Assembly: GCF_946221635.1 (NCBI RefSeq)
Contig: NZ_CAMIHB010000010.1
Span: 1-64,000 of the forward strand
Length of the DNA stretch: 64,000 bases
Reading direction: 5' to 3'
From: an uncultured Rhodoferax sp.
GTDB taxonomy: Bacteria > Pseudomonadota > Gammaproteobacteria > Burkholderiales > Burkholderiaceae_C
Position 1 is the first letter of the stretch. Every line of letters begins with the position of its first letter. Below the pieces are notes generated by a model. The model worked only from the letters and a program-made list of their open reading frames with translations. It was not told the origin of the DNA and made no database searches. A program made the translations under genes and the position numbers. Of the stretch, positions 33,598 through 42,581 are shown piece by piece.

Positions 33598-34902
33598 ATG
33601 GCCATCACCCGTTTCCTCACCGGCATCACCACCTCCGGCACACCCCATCTGGGTAACTACGTGGGCTCCATCCGCCCGGCCGTGCGCGCCAGCCGCACAC
33701 CCGGCGTGGAGAGCTTCTACTTCCTGGCCGACTACCACGCGCTCATCAAGATCGACGAGCCCGCACGCATCCAGCGCAGCACGCTGGAGATTGCCGCGAG
33801 CTGGCTGGCTGCGGGCCTGGACCCGGCCCATGTGACCTTCTACCGCCAGAGCGACATTCCCGAGATTCCCGAACTCACCTGGTTCCTGACCTGCGTGACC
33901 GGCAAGGGTGTGCTCAACCGCGCCCACGCCTACAAGGCCGCTGTGGACAAGAACACGGCCGCCGGCGAAGACCCCGATGCCGACGTGACCGCCGGCCTGT
34001 TCATGTACCCCGTGCTGATGGGCGCGGACATCCTCATGTTCAACGCGCACAAGGTGCCCGTGGGGCGCGACCAGATCCAGCACATCGAGATGGCGCGCGA
34101 CATGGCCGCCAGCTTCAACCACCGCTACGGCGAGCACTTTGTGCCACCGCAGGCCGAGATTGAAGAGTCGGTCGCGACCCTGCCCGGCCTGGACGGCCGC
34201 AAGATGAGCAAGAGCTACGACAACACGATTCCGTTGTTCAGCAGCCGGGAACAGCTCAAGAAACTCATCGCCGGCATCAAGACCGATTCGCGCGCGCCCG
34301 GCGAGCCCAAGGACACCGAAGGCTCGGCCCTGTTCCAGATCTACCAGGCCTTTGCATCGGAAGAAGAAACCGCAGCACTGCGCAAGGCCTACGCCGAGGG
34401 CATTGCCTGGGGCGATGCCAAGACGATTCTGTTCGAGCGCATTGACCGCGAGATTGCGCCCATGCGCGCAGCCTACGAGGACTACATGGCCCACCCCGAG
34501 AAGGTGGAGGCCCTGCTGCTGGCCGGCGCGAAGAAGGCCCGCGCGATTGCCACGCCCTTCATGACGCAACTGCGCAGCGCCGTGGGCCTGCGTACCCTGA
34601 GCGCAACCAGCACTGCCCAGACCACCAAGGCCGACAAGGTGGCGCTGGCGTCTTTCAAGCAGTACCGCGAGAAAGACGGCCAGTTCTACTTCAAGCTGCA
34701 GGCCGCCGACGGCAGCCTGCTGCTGCAGAGCAAGGCCTTTGCCTCGGGCCGCGACGCCGGTCAGGCGGTGGCCCAGCTGCAACGCGAAGGTGCCGCCGGC
34801 ATTGCGGCGCTGCAGGGCCAGCTGGAAGCCCTGGATGGCGCAGCGGTGGCCGCTGCAAGCGCCGCACTGGCTGAACTGGCCGAGGCCGCGGCGAAGAAGT
34901 AA
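33598..34902 (+). CDS. trpS: Tryptophanyl-tRNA synthetase with C-terminal DUF1508-like extension
   Basis: Charges tRNA-Trp. Class I core with the HIGH-like TSGTPHLGNYVG (about 11-22) and KMSKS at 202-206. Total 434 aa is about 100 longer than E. coli TrpS (334). The extra part, about residues 350-405 (FKQYREKDGQFYFKLQAADG then LQSKAFASGRDAGQA), resembles the YegP/DUF1508 stress-protein domain, followed by an Ala-rich helical tail. The core is complete, so the extension is an add-on. Stop is immediately followed by repeat copy 8. Confidence 0.95.
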   Translation: MAITRFLTGITTSGTPHLGNYVGSIRPAVRASRTPGVESFYFLADYHALIKIDEPARIQRSTLEIAASWLAAGLDPAHVTFYRQSDIPEIPELTWFLTCVTGKGVLNRAHAYKAAVDKNTAAGEDPDADVTAGLFMYPVLMGADILMFNAHKVPVGRDQIQHIEMARDMAASFNHRYGEHFVPPQAEIEESVATLPGLDGRKMSKSYDNTIPLFSSREQLKKLIAGIKTDSRAPGEPKDTEGSALFQIYQAFASEEETAALRKAYAEGIAWGDAKTILFERIDREIAPMRAAYEDYMAHPEKVEALLLAGAKKARAIATPFMTQLRSAVGLRTLSATSTAQTTKADKVALASFKQYREKDGQFYFKLQAADGSLLLQSKAFASGRDAGQAVAQLQREGAAGIAALQGQLEALDGAAVAAASAALAELAEAAAKK

Positions 34903-34968
34903 TGCTATTGAATCAGTAGCTGCTCGCGCAGTATCCACGGGGGCTAGAGCCTGTTTTTACTTGAAATC
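34903..34968 (+). repeat. Dispersed repeat, copy 8 (intergenic, near-consensus)
   Basis: Reference copy for this family: TGCTATTGAATCAGTAGC, then TGCTCGCGCAGTAT, then CCACGGGGGCTAGAGCC and a TGTTTTTACTTGAAATC tail. It has two small inverted repeats (GCTA...TAGC around the first block and GGCTAGAGCC). It begins right after the trpS stop codon and ends 11 bases before the next start, so it forms nearly the whole intergenic gap. Confidence 0.88.
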
Positions 34969-34979
34969 GGAGAACGTGC

Positions 34980-35618
34980 ATGAGTGACTTCCCCAAGGAC
35001 ATCTACACCGAACCCCATCCCATGGATGTGGACACCCTGGCCAACCTGGGCCCGCTGCGCGCCATGGCGGGCATCTGGGAAGGCCAGCGCGGACTGGATG
35101 TGAAGCCCAAGGCTGAAGGCCCCAAGAAACAGGCTTTCCACGAACGCATCGAGCTGCAACCGATCGACCCGCAAACCAACGGCCCGCAGCTGCTCTACGG
35201 CCTGCGCTACCACACGCACGTCACCAAGCCCGACCAGGTCAAGACCTACCACGACCAGGTGGGCTACTGGCTGTGGGAGCCCGCCACGGGCGCCGTCATC
35301 CACACGCTGACTATCCCGCGCGGCCAGGTGGCCATGGCGGCGGGCCAGGCGGCGGCGGATGCGACCGAATTCGAACTGGTGGCCACCCACGGGCTGGAGA
35401 CCTACGGCATCTGCTCCGCGCCCTTCCTGCAGCACGCCTTCAAGACCACGGAGTTCCGTATCAAGGTGACGATCAATGCCGACGGCACCTGGAGCTACGA
35501 CGAAGACACGGTGCTGCAGATCCTGGGCCGCGACGAACCCTTCCACCACACCGACCGCAACACCCTGCACAAGGTGGCCGAGCCCACGCCCAACCCCTTG
35601 GCACGCGCCAAGGCCTGA
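34980..35618 (+). CDS. Heme-binding beta-barrel domain protein (nitrobindin/DUF1794-like)
   Basis: 212 aa, with the fatty-acid-binding-like barrel pattern LGPLRAMAGIWEGQRG and HDQVGYWLWEPATG. Related proteins (THAP4, nitrobindin) bind haem or small hydrophobic molecules. No metal-binding residue can be assigned surely. The ATG at 34980 follows the tail of repeat copy 8, with GGAGA about eight bases upstream. Confidence 0.78.
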   Translation: MSDFPKDIYTEPHPMDVDTLANLGPLRAMAGIWEGQRGLDVKPKAEGPKKQAFHERIELQPIDPQTNGPQLLYGLRYHTHVTKPDQVKTYHDQVGYWLWEPATGAVIHTLTIPRGQVAMAAGQAAADATEFELVATHGLETYGICSAPFLQHAFKTTEFRIKVTINADGTWSYDEDTVLQILGRDEPFHHTDRNTLHKVAEPTPNPLARAKA

Positions 35619-35624
35619 GGACGG

Positions 35625-36227
35625 TCAGGGCACCAGCACACGCAGCTGCAGCAGGCGGCGCACGCCGCCGTTGCCTTCGCTGCTGTAGCTGCCCTGGCGC
35701 ATGGGCGGCGGACCGCTGGCGGCAATCGTCACCCATTCGGCCAGGGGCGCCGTCACCGTGCTGCTGAACTGGTTGCGGCGCTGGCTGGGCAGGTCCGAAT
35801 TGCCACGGACCACCATATCGGTCTGCAGCACCTCCAGCTCCACCGTGGCCGCCTTGTTGCCACCGGGCCAGCGCGGCGTCACCGTCACGCTCTGCCCCAC
35901 ATCCAACCACTGCAGGGACTGCTTGACGCCGGCACCGCTGTTGGCGGAGGCGGCCTGTGTCGCATCCACCCACTGCATGGGCACGGCGAGCTGCATGCGC
36001 AGCTGGGCTTTCTGGCCGTTGCGGACCTGGATTTTCTGGGGTGCAAAGCCCTGCGTGCCGTCGGCCGGGCCAGCGCGGTAGCTGCTGCCCTCTTCCTGCC
36101 GGTCCTCGATCTGGCGCAGCTCCACCGTCAGGTCCCGCTGGGGCAGCTTGGCCTGCGCTTGCGCATGGGCCAGCGGCATCCACAGGCTGCAAGCCAGCAC
36201 CAGCAATGAAGAGGTCAGGAAACGCAT
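35625..36227 (-). CDS. Secreted hypothetical protein
   Basis: 200 aa with a signal peptide (about residues 1-21, ending PLAHAQA). The mature protein is beta-rich with a closing stretch (GGVRRLLQLRVLVP). I do not recognise the family; it could be a periplasmic or surface-associated protein. ATG 36227 is chosen because the signal peptide begins there; the longer frame lacks a ribosome site. It converges with the heme-binding gene, six bases apart. Confidence 0.68.
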   Translation of the reverse strand: MRFLTSSLLVLACSLWMPLAHAQAQAKLPQRDLTVELRQIEDRQEEGSSYRAGPADGTQGFAPQKIQVRNGQKAQLRMQLAVPMQWVDATQAASANSGAGVKQSLQWLDVGQSVTVTPRWPGGNKAATVELEVLQTDMVVRGNSDLPSQRRNQFSSTVTAPLAEWVTIAASGPPPMRQGSYSSEGNGGVRRLLQLRVLVP

Positions 36228-36311
36228 GCAGCCATTGTTCCACGCAGGCGCCGCACGGGCCAGCCGGCAAACAGCCCAACAAGGTGGCAAAGGCCGCCCT
36301 GTTCCTGCCGC

Positions 36312-37304
36312 TTATTCGATCTTGAGGTTCTGCGTCCGTACCACATCGCGCCAGGCGCGGTAGTCGGACTCTATGAACTTGGCCTGTGCCATCGGGGTTC
36401 CTGGCGTGGCCTCCACGGCGTCGAGCTTGAAGCGGGTCTGCACCTCGGGCAGGAGCACCACCTTGTTGATGGCCGCATTGAGCTTTTCGATCACCGCGGC
36501 CGGCGTGCCCGCGGGCGCGGCCAGGGCGAAGTAGTTCTGCACATCAAAGCCCTTGAAGCCGGCCTCGGCCATGCTGGGCACCTCGGGCATGGCGCTGGAA
36601 CGCTTGGCGCTGGTCACGGCCAGCGGCAGGATGCGGCCATCCTTGACCAAGGGCAGCAATGCAGGGATGGTGCCCGTCACCAGCTGCACCTGGCCCGAAA
36701 TCATGTCCATGGCTGCGGGCGCCACGCCGCGGTAGGGAATGTGGGTGATGTAGGTCCCGGTCCTGGACTTGAGCAGCTCCAGCACCAGGTGGTTCACCCC
36801 ACCGGCCCCAGCCGAACCATAGTTCAGCACGCCGGGCTTCTTCTTGGCGTAGGCCACCAGCTCCTGCATGCTGTGGATGCCGGTCTGGTGGTTGGTCGCC
36901 CAGACCAGAGGGCCGCTGGCAATCATGCCCACGGGCGCAAAGCTCTTGAGCGGATCGTAGCCGGCATTGGGCAGCGAGGCCGCCACCGTGGTGAAGGGCG
37001 AGGCCACCAGCAGCAGCGTGTAGCCATCGGCCGGCTGCTGTGCCACGTATTGCGTGCCAATGGCGCCCGAGGCACCGGTACGGTTCTCCACCACCACGCT
37101 GCCACCCAACACCTCGCCCAGTTTCTGCGCCATCAGGCGCCCCATGGCATCGGTGCCCGCGCCGGGTGCAAAGGGAACGACGATCTTGATAGGACGGTCC
37201 GGAAATACGCCATTACCGCCCTGCGCCCAGGCAGTGCGCGCCAACGTGGCGCCAACGATCCCGGCGACCACGCCACGGCGAGAGATTTTGCGAACCATCA
37301 CCAT
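36312..37304 (-). CDS. Bug/TctC-family tripartite tricarboxylate binding protein
   Basis: 330 aa periplasmic binding protein. The SRRGVVAG N-terminus looks Tat-like, cleaved after AWAQ. Typical motifs: FPDRPIKIVVPFAPGAGTDA, VVENRTGASGAIG and YGSAGAGGVNHLVLELL. These proteins bind small carboxylates; Burkholderiales carry many orphan copies, and no TctA/TctB permease is adjacent here. The start is set by GAGG six bases before ATG 37304; ATG 37322 and 37298 are alternatives. Confidence 0.88.
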   Translation of the reverse strand: MVMVRKISRRGVVAGIVGATLARTAWAQGGNGVFPDRPIKIVVPFAPGAGTDAMGRLMAQKLGEVLGGSVVVENRTGASGAIGTQYVAQQPADGYTLLLVASPFTTVAASLPNAGYDPLKSFAPVGMIASGPLVWATNHQTGIHSMQELVAYAKKKPGVLNYGSAGAGGVNHLVLELLKSRTGTYITHIPYRGVAPAAMDMISGQVQLVTGTIPALLPLVKDGRILPLAVTSAKRSSAMPEVPSMAEAGFKGFDVQNYFALAAPAGTPAAVIEKLNAAINKVVLLPEVQTRFKLDAVEATPGTPMAQAKFIESDYRAWRDVVRTQNLKIE

Positions 37305-37398
37305 ACACATCCTCAAACCCATTCACGACACTGCGCACTATGCGACAAGCAGATTGCAATGTCATGACATACCGGGTACTGAGCCAGAAAAAACTGAA

Positions 37399-38388
37399 TC
37401 ATCTCGGCGCCAAGGATCGAGCATCGCGGCCCGCCACCATCGCTCTGTACCAATCCACCGTCGCGGCAAGCCCTTGTTCGGCTGGAGTGGGACGCAGGCC
37501 CAGCACGCGCTCACTGCGACTGGAGTCCACCACGAATGGTTGCTCGTACTGGTAGAGCATCTCAATACTGGCCTTCGCATCGGAATTGAACCAGCCCGCG
37601 CAGCGAAGCATCCACGGTCGGAGCACCGTTAGCCGGGCCTGCATGTCCAATTGCCGGCATGCCTCGGCAACCCAAGCATGCTGCGTTTGCGCAGGGGCGT
37701 GCGGAGCCAACCAGACATGTCCCCAGGTGGGCTGCTCGGCCTGCGCAGTGCCCAAGGCAGCCATGGCCCTGCCAACATCTTCTATATAGGCGAAGCTGTG
37801 CAGACGGTCTTCATGCGCCATCACTTGCGCAGCCTTGGACTTCACCAGATTGCCAAACACACGCTCACCTGCGGCCGACACGGTAACGCCGGGGCCGTAG
37901 TAATCGCTTGCGCGCAGCACGCTGACCCGAACATCGCCGGCCTGATGGTGCCTCATCAACTCCCGATGCATGTGCAAGCGCACCTCGCCTTTGACCGAAC
38001 GCGGGCTCTCCGGACTCGATTCGGTGATGAGTCCGCTGGCATCCAGCATGTAGAGGTTTTCCAGCGACACATAGCGGGCGCCGGCACGCATCGCAGCCTC
38101 GATCGTGTTGGCCTGCAGCTGGGGGAAACGCTGCGGCCACTGCGAATACGCAGGTGCCGAGGCTTGATAGACCACGCTTGCCCCCTGTGCGACGTCGATG
38201 GCTTGCTGCGTCTGCAACAGGTCCGCCTGAATGATGGCGACATCGGCGGGCATCAACGCGGGTCGCCGGCCGCTGCGATTGACCGCCTTGACGGCGAGGC
38301 CACGCGTACGCAGGTGCTGCGCCGTCCAGCACGCAGCCGGTCCGGTACCAAAGATCAGATGAAGCCCGGTGGCAGTGGAATCACGCAT
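37399..38388 (-). CDS. NAD-dependent epimerase/dehydratase-like protein
   Basis: 329 aa extended SDR. The N-terminal dinucleotide loop reads FGTGPAACW, and the active-site Tyr-x-x-x-Lys is not obvious; a YSQWPQRF/SLENLYML region occupies its place. It resembles NAD-binding nucleoside-sugar epimerase-like proteins often found beside DUF4386 or LysR genes. Substrate unknown. It lies 21 nt downstream of the DUF4386 gene. Confidence 0.8.
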   Translation of the reverse strand: MRDSTATGLHLIFGTGPAACWTAQHLRTRGLAVKAVNRSGRRPALMPADVAIIQADLLQTQQAIDVAQGASVVYQASAPAYSQWPQRFPQLQANTIEAAMRAGARYVSLENLYMLDASGLITESSPESPRSVKGEVRLHMHRELMRHHQAGDVRVSVLRASDYYGPGVTVSAAGERVFGNLVKSKAAQVMAHEDRLHSFAYIEDVGRAMAALGTAQAEQPTWGHVWLAPHAPAQTQHAWVAEACRQLDMQARLTVLRPWMLRCAGWFNSDAKASIEMLYQYEQPFVVDSSRSERVLGLRPTPAEQGLAATVDWYRAMVAGRDARSLAPR

Positions 38389-38409
38389 GGCGGTGGGTCC
38401 TCACATGCA

Positions 38410-39105
38410 TCAAAGCGCACGCGCGCGGCGGATCAGGCAAGTCCCCAAGCACACCATCCACACCATGTACAGGACGCTGATCGGGGCGATGAAAGCCGAG
38501 AGGTCCAAGCCGAACAACTCCATCGACAGGAAGAACAGACCGAGCGAAGTCCCCCATGCCATCCACGACAGCCAGCGCGGAACTTCCGTGGACCTCCAGA
38601 GCGCTGCAGCCAGGAACGCCACGCCGGTAGCGGCAAACAGGAATACGCCCAAAATCTCGCCGACGCCACCCGCATAGGCATTGAACGCGGTGTACAGGAC
38701 TGAAATGATGGATCGCCCTGCGGGGTCTGCGGACTGATACTGTTCGGCTAGCACCGGCATGACCGTGAGCCAGCGAAGAATGCCCAGGCAGCGCGCCAAG
38801 GTGGAAAGCAAGGCAAAGCCGACCGCCAGTTTGAGCAGCAGCGGCAGCTCGTCTTTTCCCGACAGCGCCCGGCTGATCAGCAGCATCACCGGGAAGAACA
38901 GCAACGAATACAGCAGATAGACGCTGTACCCCAGGCTGACCTGGGCCGCGTGGCTCAGCATCAAGGGCAGATTGTGGGCGGCAGGCAGGTCGAGGTTCGC
39001 AGGCCAACCAATGGCAAGCCCCAAAACCCCCAAGGGGACGAAGAACATGAGGGCATGGACGATGGCCAAACCACCGGCGGTGCGATAAAGGACGGGGGCA
39101 GGCAT
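38410..39105 (-). CDS. DUF4386-like integral membrane protein
   Basis: 231 aa with about six hydrophobic helices. The opening YRTAGGLAIVHALMFF and the repeated small-residue helices resemble DUF4386 proteins, whose function is unknown. First gene of a probable two-gene operon with the epimerase-like gene, divergent from a LysR regulator. Confidence 0.72.
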   Translation of the reverse strand: MPAPVLYRTAGGLAIVHALMFFVPLGVLGLAIGWPANLDLPAAHNLPLMLSHAAQVSLGYSVYLLYSLLFFPVMLLISRALSGKDELPLLLKLAVGFALLSTLARCLGILRWLTVMPVLAEQYQSADPAGRSIISVLYTAFNAYAGGVGEILGVFLFAATGVAFLAAALWRSTEVPRWLSWMAWGTSLGLFFLSMELFGLDLSAFIAPISVLYMVWMVCLGTCLIRRARAL

Positions 39106-39167
39106 TTGCAGACTCCTGTGGGTTGAATGACGAAGGTATTCTCAGATCTTCAGATCCCCTCCATTTC

Positions 39168-39196
39168 TATAATTTGCGCAAACATCCATTGCGTAA
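39168..39196 (+). promoter_or_regulatory. Candidate -10 box and operator repeats for the LysR gene
   Basis: A consensus TATAAT lies at 39168-39173. It is followed by TTTGCGCAAA (39173-39182, perfect palindrome) and by TTGCGTAA at 39189-39196, a near-repeat of TTGCGCAA at 39174-39181, 15 bases apart. These overlap the expected transcription start and leader, as for an autoregulatory LysR operator. The -35 is poor. Confidence 0.4.
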
Positions 39197-40117
39197 ATGC
39201 AATCAACTTTCATGGATCCGCTACACACCACCTCCTGGGACTGGATCAAGAGCTTTGTCGCAGTCGCGGAGCACGGCTCGGTTCTGGCCGCCGCACAGCA
39301 CCTGCAAACCAACCCGGCCACCGTCAGCCGGCAAATCGCTGCGCTGGAAAAATCGCTGGGTGTCGAACTGTTTGTGCGCAGCCGTCAGGGCATGCAGCCC
39401 ACCCTGCCTGCCATGCAGTTTCTGGAGCCGGGACGCGCCATGCACGCCGCCATGCACCAGCTGAGCCTGGGCGCTGCCGCCAAGGACTCCAAGCAAAACG
39501 GGCTGGTCCGCATCAGCGTGAGTGTGAGCCTGGCCCACTTTGTATTGCCCGAGCTGCTCGATGTGTTCCGCAGCCAGCACAGCGGCATTTGCTTTGAAGT
39601 GACCGCGACCGACTCGGTCAGCAACCTGTCACAGCGGGAAGCGGACATTGCCATCCGCTTGCTGCAGCCCAGGCAGCAGGAATTGATTGCCAAACGGGTG
39701 GGCTACCTTTCAACAGGCTTGTATGCGAGCCAGCGTTACCTCTCCCGACGGGGTATCCCGAAAATGGAAATGAAGACCCTGATGCAGCACGACTTCATCG
39801 ACGTTGCACCCCAGCACCCGCTGCGTGCAGGCTTTGCCAAGGCGGGCCTTGCCCCAGTGAGCGAGCGCATCGTTTGTACAACGACCGACCATGCAAGCGC
39901 CTGGCAACAGGTGCGAGCAGGCCTGGGTATCGGAAGCGGTCTTGCCGTGGTGGCCGAACGAGACAGCCAGATCGTTCCGGTACTGCTGGACGCCACGACC
40001 CCAAAGTTCCCGGTCTGGATCGTCACCCACCGTGAATTGAAGACTCAAGCAAGGCTGCGCCTGGTGTCCGACTATCTCGCACAAGCACTCAAGTCAATCT
40101 GTGTGCTAGGCCGCTAG
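39197..40117 (+). CDS. LysR-family transcriptional regulator
   Basis: 306 aa. N-terminal winged helix-turn-helix (WIKSFVAVAEHGSVLAAAQH then LQTNPATVSRQIAALEKSLG) and a C-terminal effector domain. It is divergent from the DUF4386/epimerase pair and probably controls it. The start is uncertain: ATG 39197 overlaps a half-site, and ATG 39212 (MDPLHTTSW) is equally good; neither has a Shine-Dalgarno. Confidence 0.9.
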   Translation: MQSTFMDPLHTTSWDWIKSFVAVAEHGSVLAAAQHLQTNPATVSRQIAALEKSLGVELFVRSRQGMQPTLPAMQFLEPGRAMHAAMHQLSLGAAAKDSKQNGLVRISVSVSLAHFVLPELLDVFRSQHSGICFEVTATDSVSNLSQREADIAIRLLQPRQQELIAKRVGYLSTGLYASQRYLSRRGIPKMEMKTLMQHDFIDVAPQHPLRAGFAKAGLAPVSERIVCTTTDHASAWQQVRAGLGIGSGLAVVAERDSQIVPVLLDATTPKFPVWIVTHRELKTQARLRLVSDYLAQALKSICVLGR

Positions 40118-40197
40118 CAAGCTTCGGATACTTCAGAAAAAAGGCACTTTTCACCACAGGTGAGTCTGTCACAGACATGATGTCCGCAGAACGGACT

Positions 40198-41013
40198 TCA
40201 GTCCAAAGTGACTTTGGTCTTAACGGCCTCAGACTTCGAAGTCACGTCAATTCCATTGCGCCACGACGTGATTCCTTGATAGGGGTCTTGCTTGCGATTC
40301 AAGGCAAGATCAACACTCGTCTGAAATTTCTTGCTCCACGAAATCAATTGATCGATGAACTGCTTTTTCGCCGGGTCGTTGAAGGACATCGTTTTGTTCC
40401 ACGGGTTTCGCCCCCAATTGGGTTCGGTTTCTCTTGGGAGTCCAACGACTTCCGGATTCACCCACAAGGTGTACACCAGTCTGCGCAGACTCGATGCGTT
40501 CCTTGTGACCGTAATAGCAATAACAGTCGGCGGAATTTCTATTCCTTGCTCTTTCAACAAGGCATAGGTCTCCGCGGCTTTACCACCGGGATTGCTCATA
40601 TAGCTCGCGATGTGATTGATCGCGAGGCAGTTATCTTCACGACCCCCAGCCAATTGCAACTTGAACAACATATCGTCCCGTTTGCAGGGCTCACCAGTCC
40701 AAAATCCGTTGCCACTCCGCAGATTGCTTCGAACTTCCATGACTGCGACTAGGTTTTTTCCTTCTGTTTGAAAAAAGCGCGCCGCTCCCAGTGGGATAGA
40801 TTCAGAGCTACCAGTGCTGGCCGTCAGCTCAAGGTCACTCAACCTCCACTTTCCCTCGCCATTCCAAACTGCGTAGCCACCGATAGTAGCGTCCGCTTCT
40901 AGCTTATCGGCCAATGCAAATTGACGTGGTGAGTCGTTTGGGAACAATTCAGCAGCTGCAGCAATTTGCGCCGCGCACAGCGCAGCCAAGGCCATCAATA
41001 TCCTAAATTTCAT
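40198..41013 (-). CDS. AT-richer secreted hypothetical protein
   Basis: 271 aa with a signal peptide (cleavage after IAAAA, about residue 21). The base composition is less GC-rich than its neighbours, with more A/T-ending codons, suggesting separate origin. There is a CKRDDM...DNC cysteine pair that could form a disulfide. I do not recognise the family. No adjacent same-strand partner. Confidence 0.65.
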   Translation of the reverse strand: MKFRILMALAALCAAQIAAAAELFPNDSPRQFALADKLEADATIGGYAVWNGEGKWRLSDLELTASTGSSESIPLGAARFFQTEGKNLVAVMEVRSNLRSGNGFWTGEPCKRDDMLFKLQLAGGREDNCLAINHIASYMSNPGGKAAETYALLKEQGIEIPPTVIAITVTRNASSLRRLVYTLWVNPEVVGLPRETEPNWGRNPWNKTMSFNDPAKKQFIDQLISWSKKFQTSVDLALNRKQDPYQGITSWRNGIDVTSKSEAVKTKVTLD

Positions 41014-41213
41014 TTATCTACTCCCTGAAAAATTGGTTAAAGCCGTATTGCAAAAACCCAGGCCATTCTAGACAGGGATGTCCCGCTTGAATGAATACTC
41101 TGGATAAGAGAGCTGCGACGGGCAGCAAAGCGTTTTTCTAACTCAAATAGTTGATACAGCACACAGAACTTGCTTGCACCCACTTCATCCCAAGGCAGCC
41201 CCAGAGGACGGAC

Positions 41214-41250
41214 AAAAAGAAACGGCCTCCAAGTTTCCTTGGAGGCCGTT
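41214..41250 (-). terminator. Factor-independent terminator of tRNA-Ser
   Basis: Thirteen-base perfect stem AACGGCCTCCAAG (41221-41233) with 41238-41250, loop TTTC. Read on the minus strand it is followed by a TTTCTTTTTGTC run (41210-41221). It lies seven bases beyond the CCA end of the tRNA gene. Confidence 0.9.
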
Positions 41251-41256
41251 GCATTC

Positions 41257-41346
<90 letters not shown>

Positions 41347-41376
41347 AGCGTTCGTATCGGTCGAAACGAAGGCGTA

Positions 41377-41382
41377 ATTCTA
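41377..41382 (-). promoter_or_regulatory. Candidate -10 box for tRNA-Ser
   Basis: Read on the minus strand, TAGAAT lies 31 bases upstream of the tRNA 5' end, with no good -35 about 17 bases further upstream. It is the best promoter-like match in the short gap to the ABC transporter operon. Confidence 0.3.
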
Positions 41383-41488
41383 GCAGGCTTGGGCGGCCCG
41401 CTCGGCGACCGCAGACCTGGGACCGCTGCAGCCCGCCCGGGTAGGGCCGCGGCCGGGCTGCGTTACTCGGAGTCCTGCAGTGCGCCGG

Positions 41489-42559
41489 TCAGCATTGGAA
41501 AGCGTTCGCCCCCAAGCGCGTCCCCCGTTCGCGGTCGAAGACATGCACGCGCTCCGCATCGATGCGCAAGCCCACACTGTCGCCCGCCTTCACATTGGTG
41601 CGCGCAGCATCGAGCACCACCCAGCGGGTACCGAAGATGGAGAGATGCAACATGGTGCCGTTGCCCAAGGGTTCCACCACCTCCACGCGGGCGGCCAGGC
41701 CGCCGGCTTCCAGTATCAAATGCTCAGGGCGCACCCCCACCCATACCGCGTGGCCATGGGTGAGAAAGGCCTGCGTCGAGGGTCCCAGGTTGACGCCATC
41801 CACCCAAATGCCCTGCGCGTTCACGGTGCCTTCCACAAAGTTCATGGCGGGCGACCCGATGAAGCCGGCTACAAATTTGTTGGCGGGACGGTCATACACA
41901 TCCAGCGGCGTGCCCACCTGCTGAACCTGGCCCTGGTCCATCACCACCACACGGTCAGCCAGCGTCATGGCCTCCACCTGGTCATGCGTTACGTACACAG
42001 CCGTGGTGGCAAGTTTCTGGTGCAGCGCCTTGAGTTCGGCCCGCATCTGGAGCCGCATCTTGGCGTCCAGATTCGACAACGGCTCATCGAACAGAAACAC
42101 CTTGGGGGAACGGATCATGGCGCGCCCCATCGCCACGCGCTGGCGCTGGCCACCCGACAAGGCCTTGGGGCGGCGCGTCAACAAGCGGTCCAGCCCCAAC
42201 GCGGAAGCGACGGAGGCAATCCTGCTTGTGCGCTGCTCCACGTTGGTCTTGCGCAAGGACAAAGGGAAGCCCAGATTGTCCGCAACGGACAAGTGCGGAT
42301 ACAGCGCGTAGCTCTGGAACACCATGGCCACATCGCGGTCACGGGGCAGTACGTCGTTCACCAGACGTCCTCCAATGCGGATCTCGCCGCCACTCACCCA
42401 GTCCAGCCCGGCCAGCAAACGCAATAGGGTGGACTTGCCGCAACCCGACTCCCCGACCAGGGCCACGAACTCCCCATCTTCAATCTCCAGGTCGATGCCC
42501 ATGAGGACATCCACCGATTCAAACTTCTTGGTCACACCACGCAGGCTGACTGATGCCAT
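41489..42559 (-). CDS. ugpC: ABC transporter ATP-binding protein, UgpC/MalK type
   Basis: Powers a CUT1-type importer. 356 aa, with Walker A GESGCGKST (about 36-44), Q-loop, signature LSGGQRQR, Walker B VFLFDEPLSNLD and the switch histidine in VYVTHDQVEAM. The C-terminal TOBE/regulatory domain (GVRPEHL) marks the MalK/UgpC group, which usually serves sugars or glycerol-3-phosphate. Last gene of a five-gene leftward operon. The ugpC symbol names the family, not the substrate. Confidence 0.92.
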   Translation of the reverse strand: MASVSLRGVTKKFESVDVLMGIDLEIEDGEFVALVGESGCGKSTLLRLLAGLDWVSGGEIRIGGRLVNDVLPRDRDVAMVFQSYALYPHLSVADNLGFPLSLRKTNVEQRTSRIASVASALGLDRLLTRRPKALSGGQRQRVAMGRAMIRSPKVFLFDEPLSNLDAKMRLQMRAELKALHQKLATTAVYVTHDQVEAMTLADRVVVMDQGQVQQVGTPLDVYDRPANKFVAGFIGSPAMNFVEGTVNAQGIWVDGVNLGPSTQAFLTHGHAVWVGVRPEHLILEAGGLAARVEVVEPLGNGTMLHLSIFGTRWVVLDAARTNVKAGDSVGLRIDAERVHVFDRERGTRLGANAFQC

Positions 42560-42581
42560 TCCATGAACTCCTGAAGTGCGG

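Noticed and set aside
41429..41460. CAGCCCG/CGGGCTG inverted repeat after the ABC ATPase gene
   Set aside because: No T-run on either strand and a long, imperfect middle; not convincing as a terminator.
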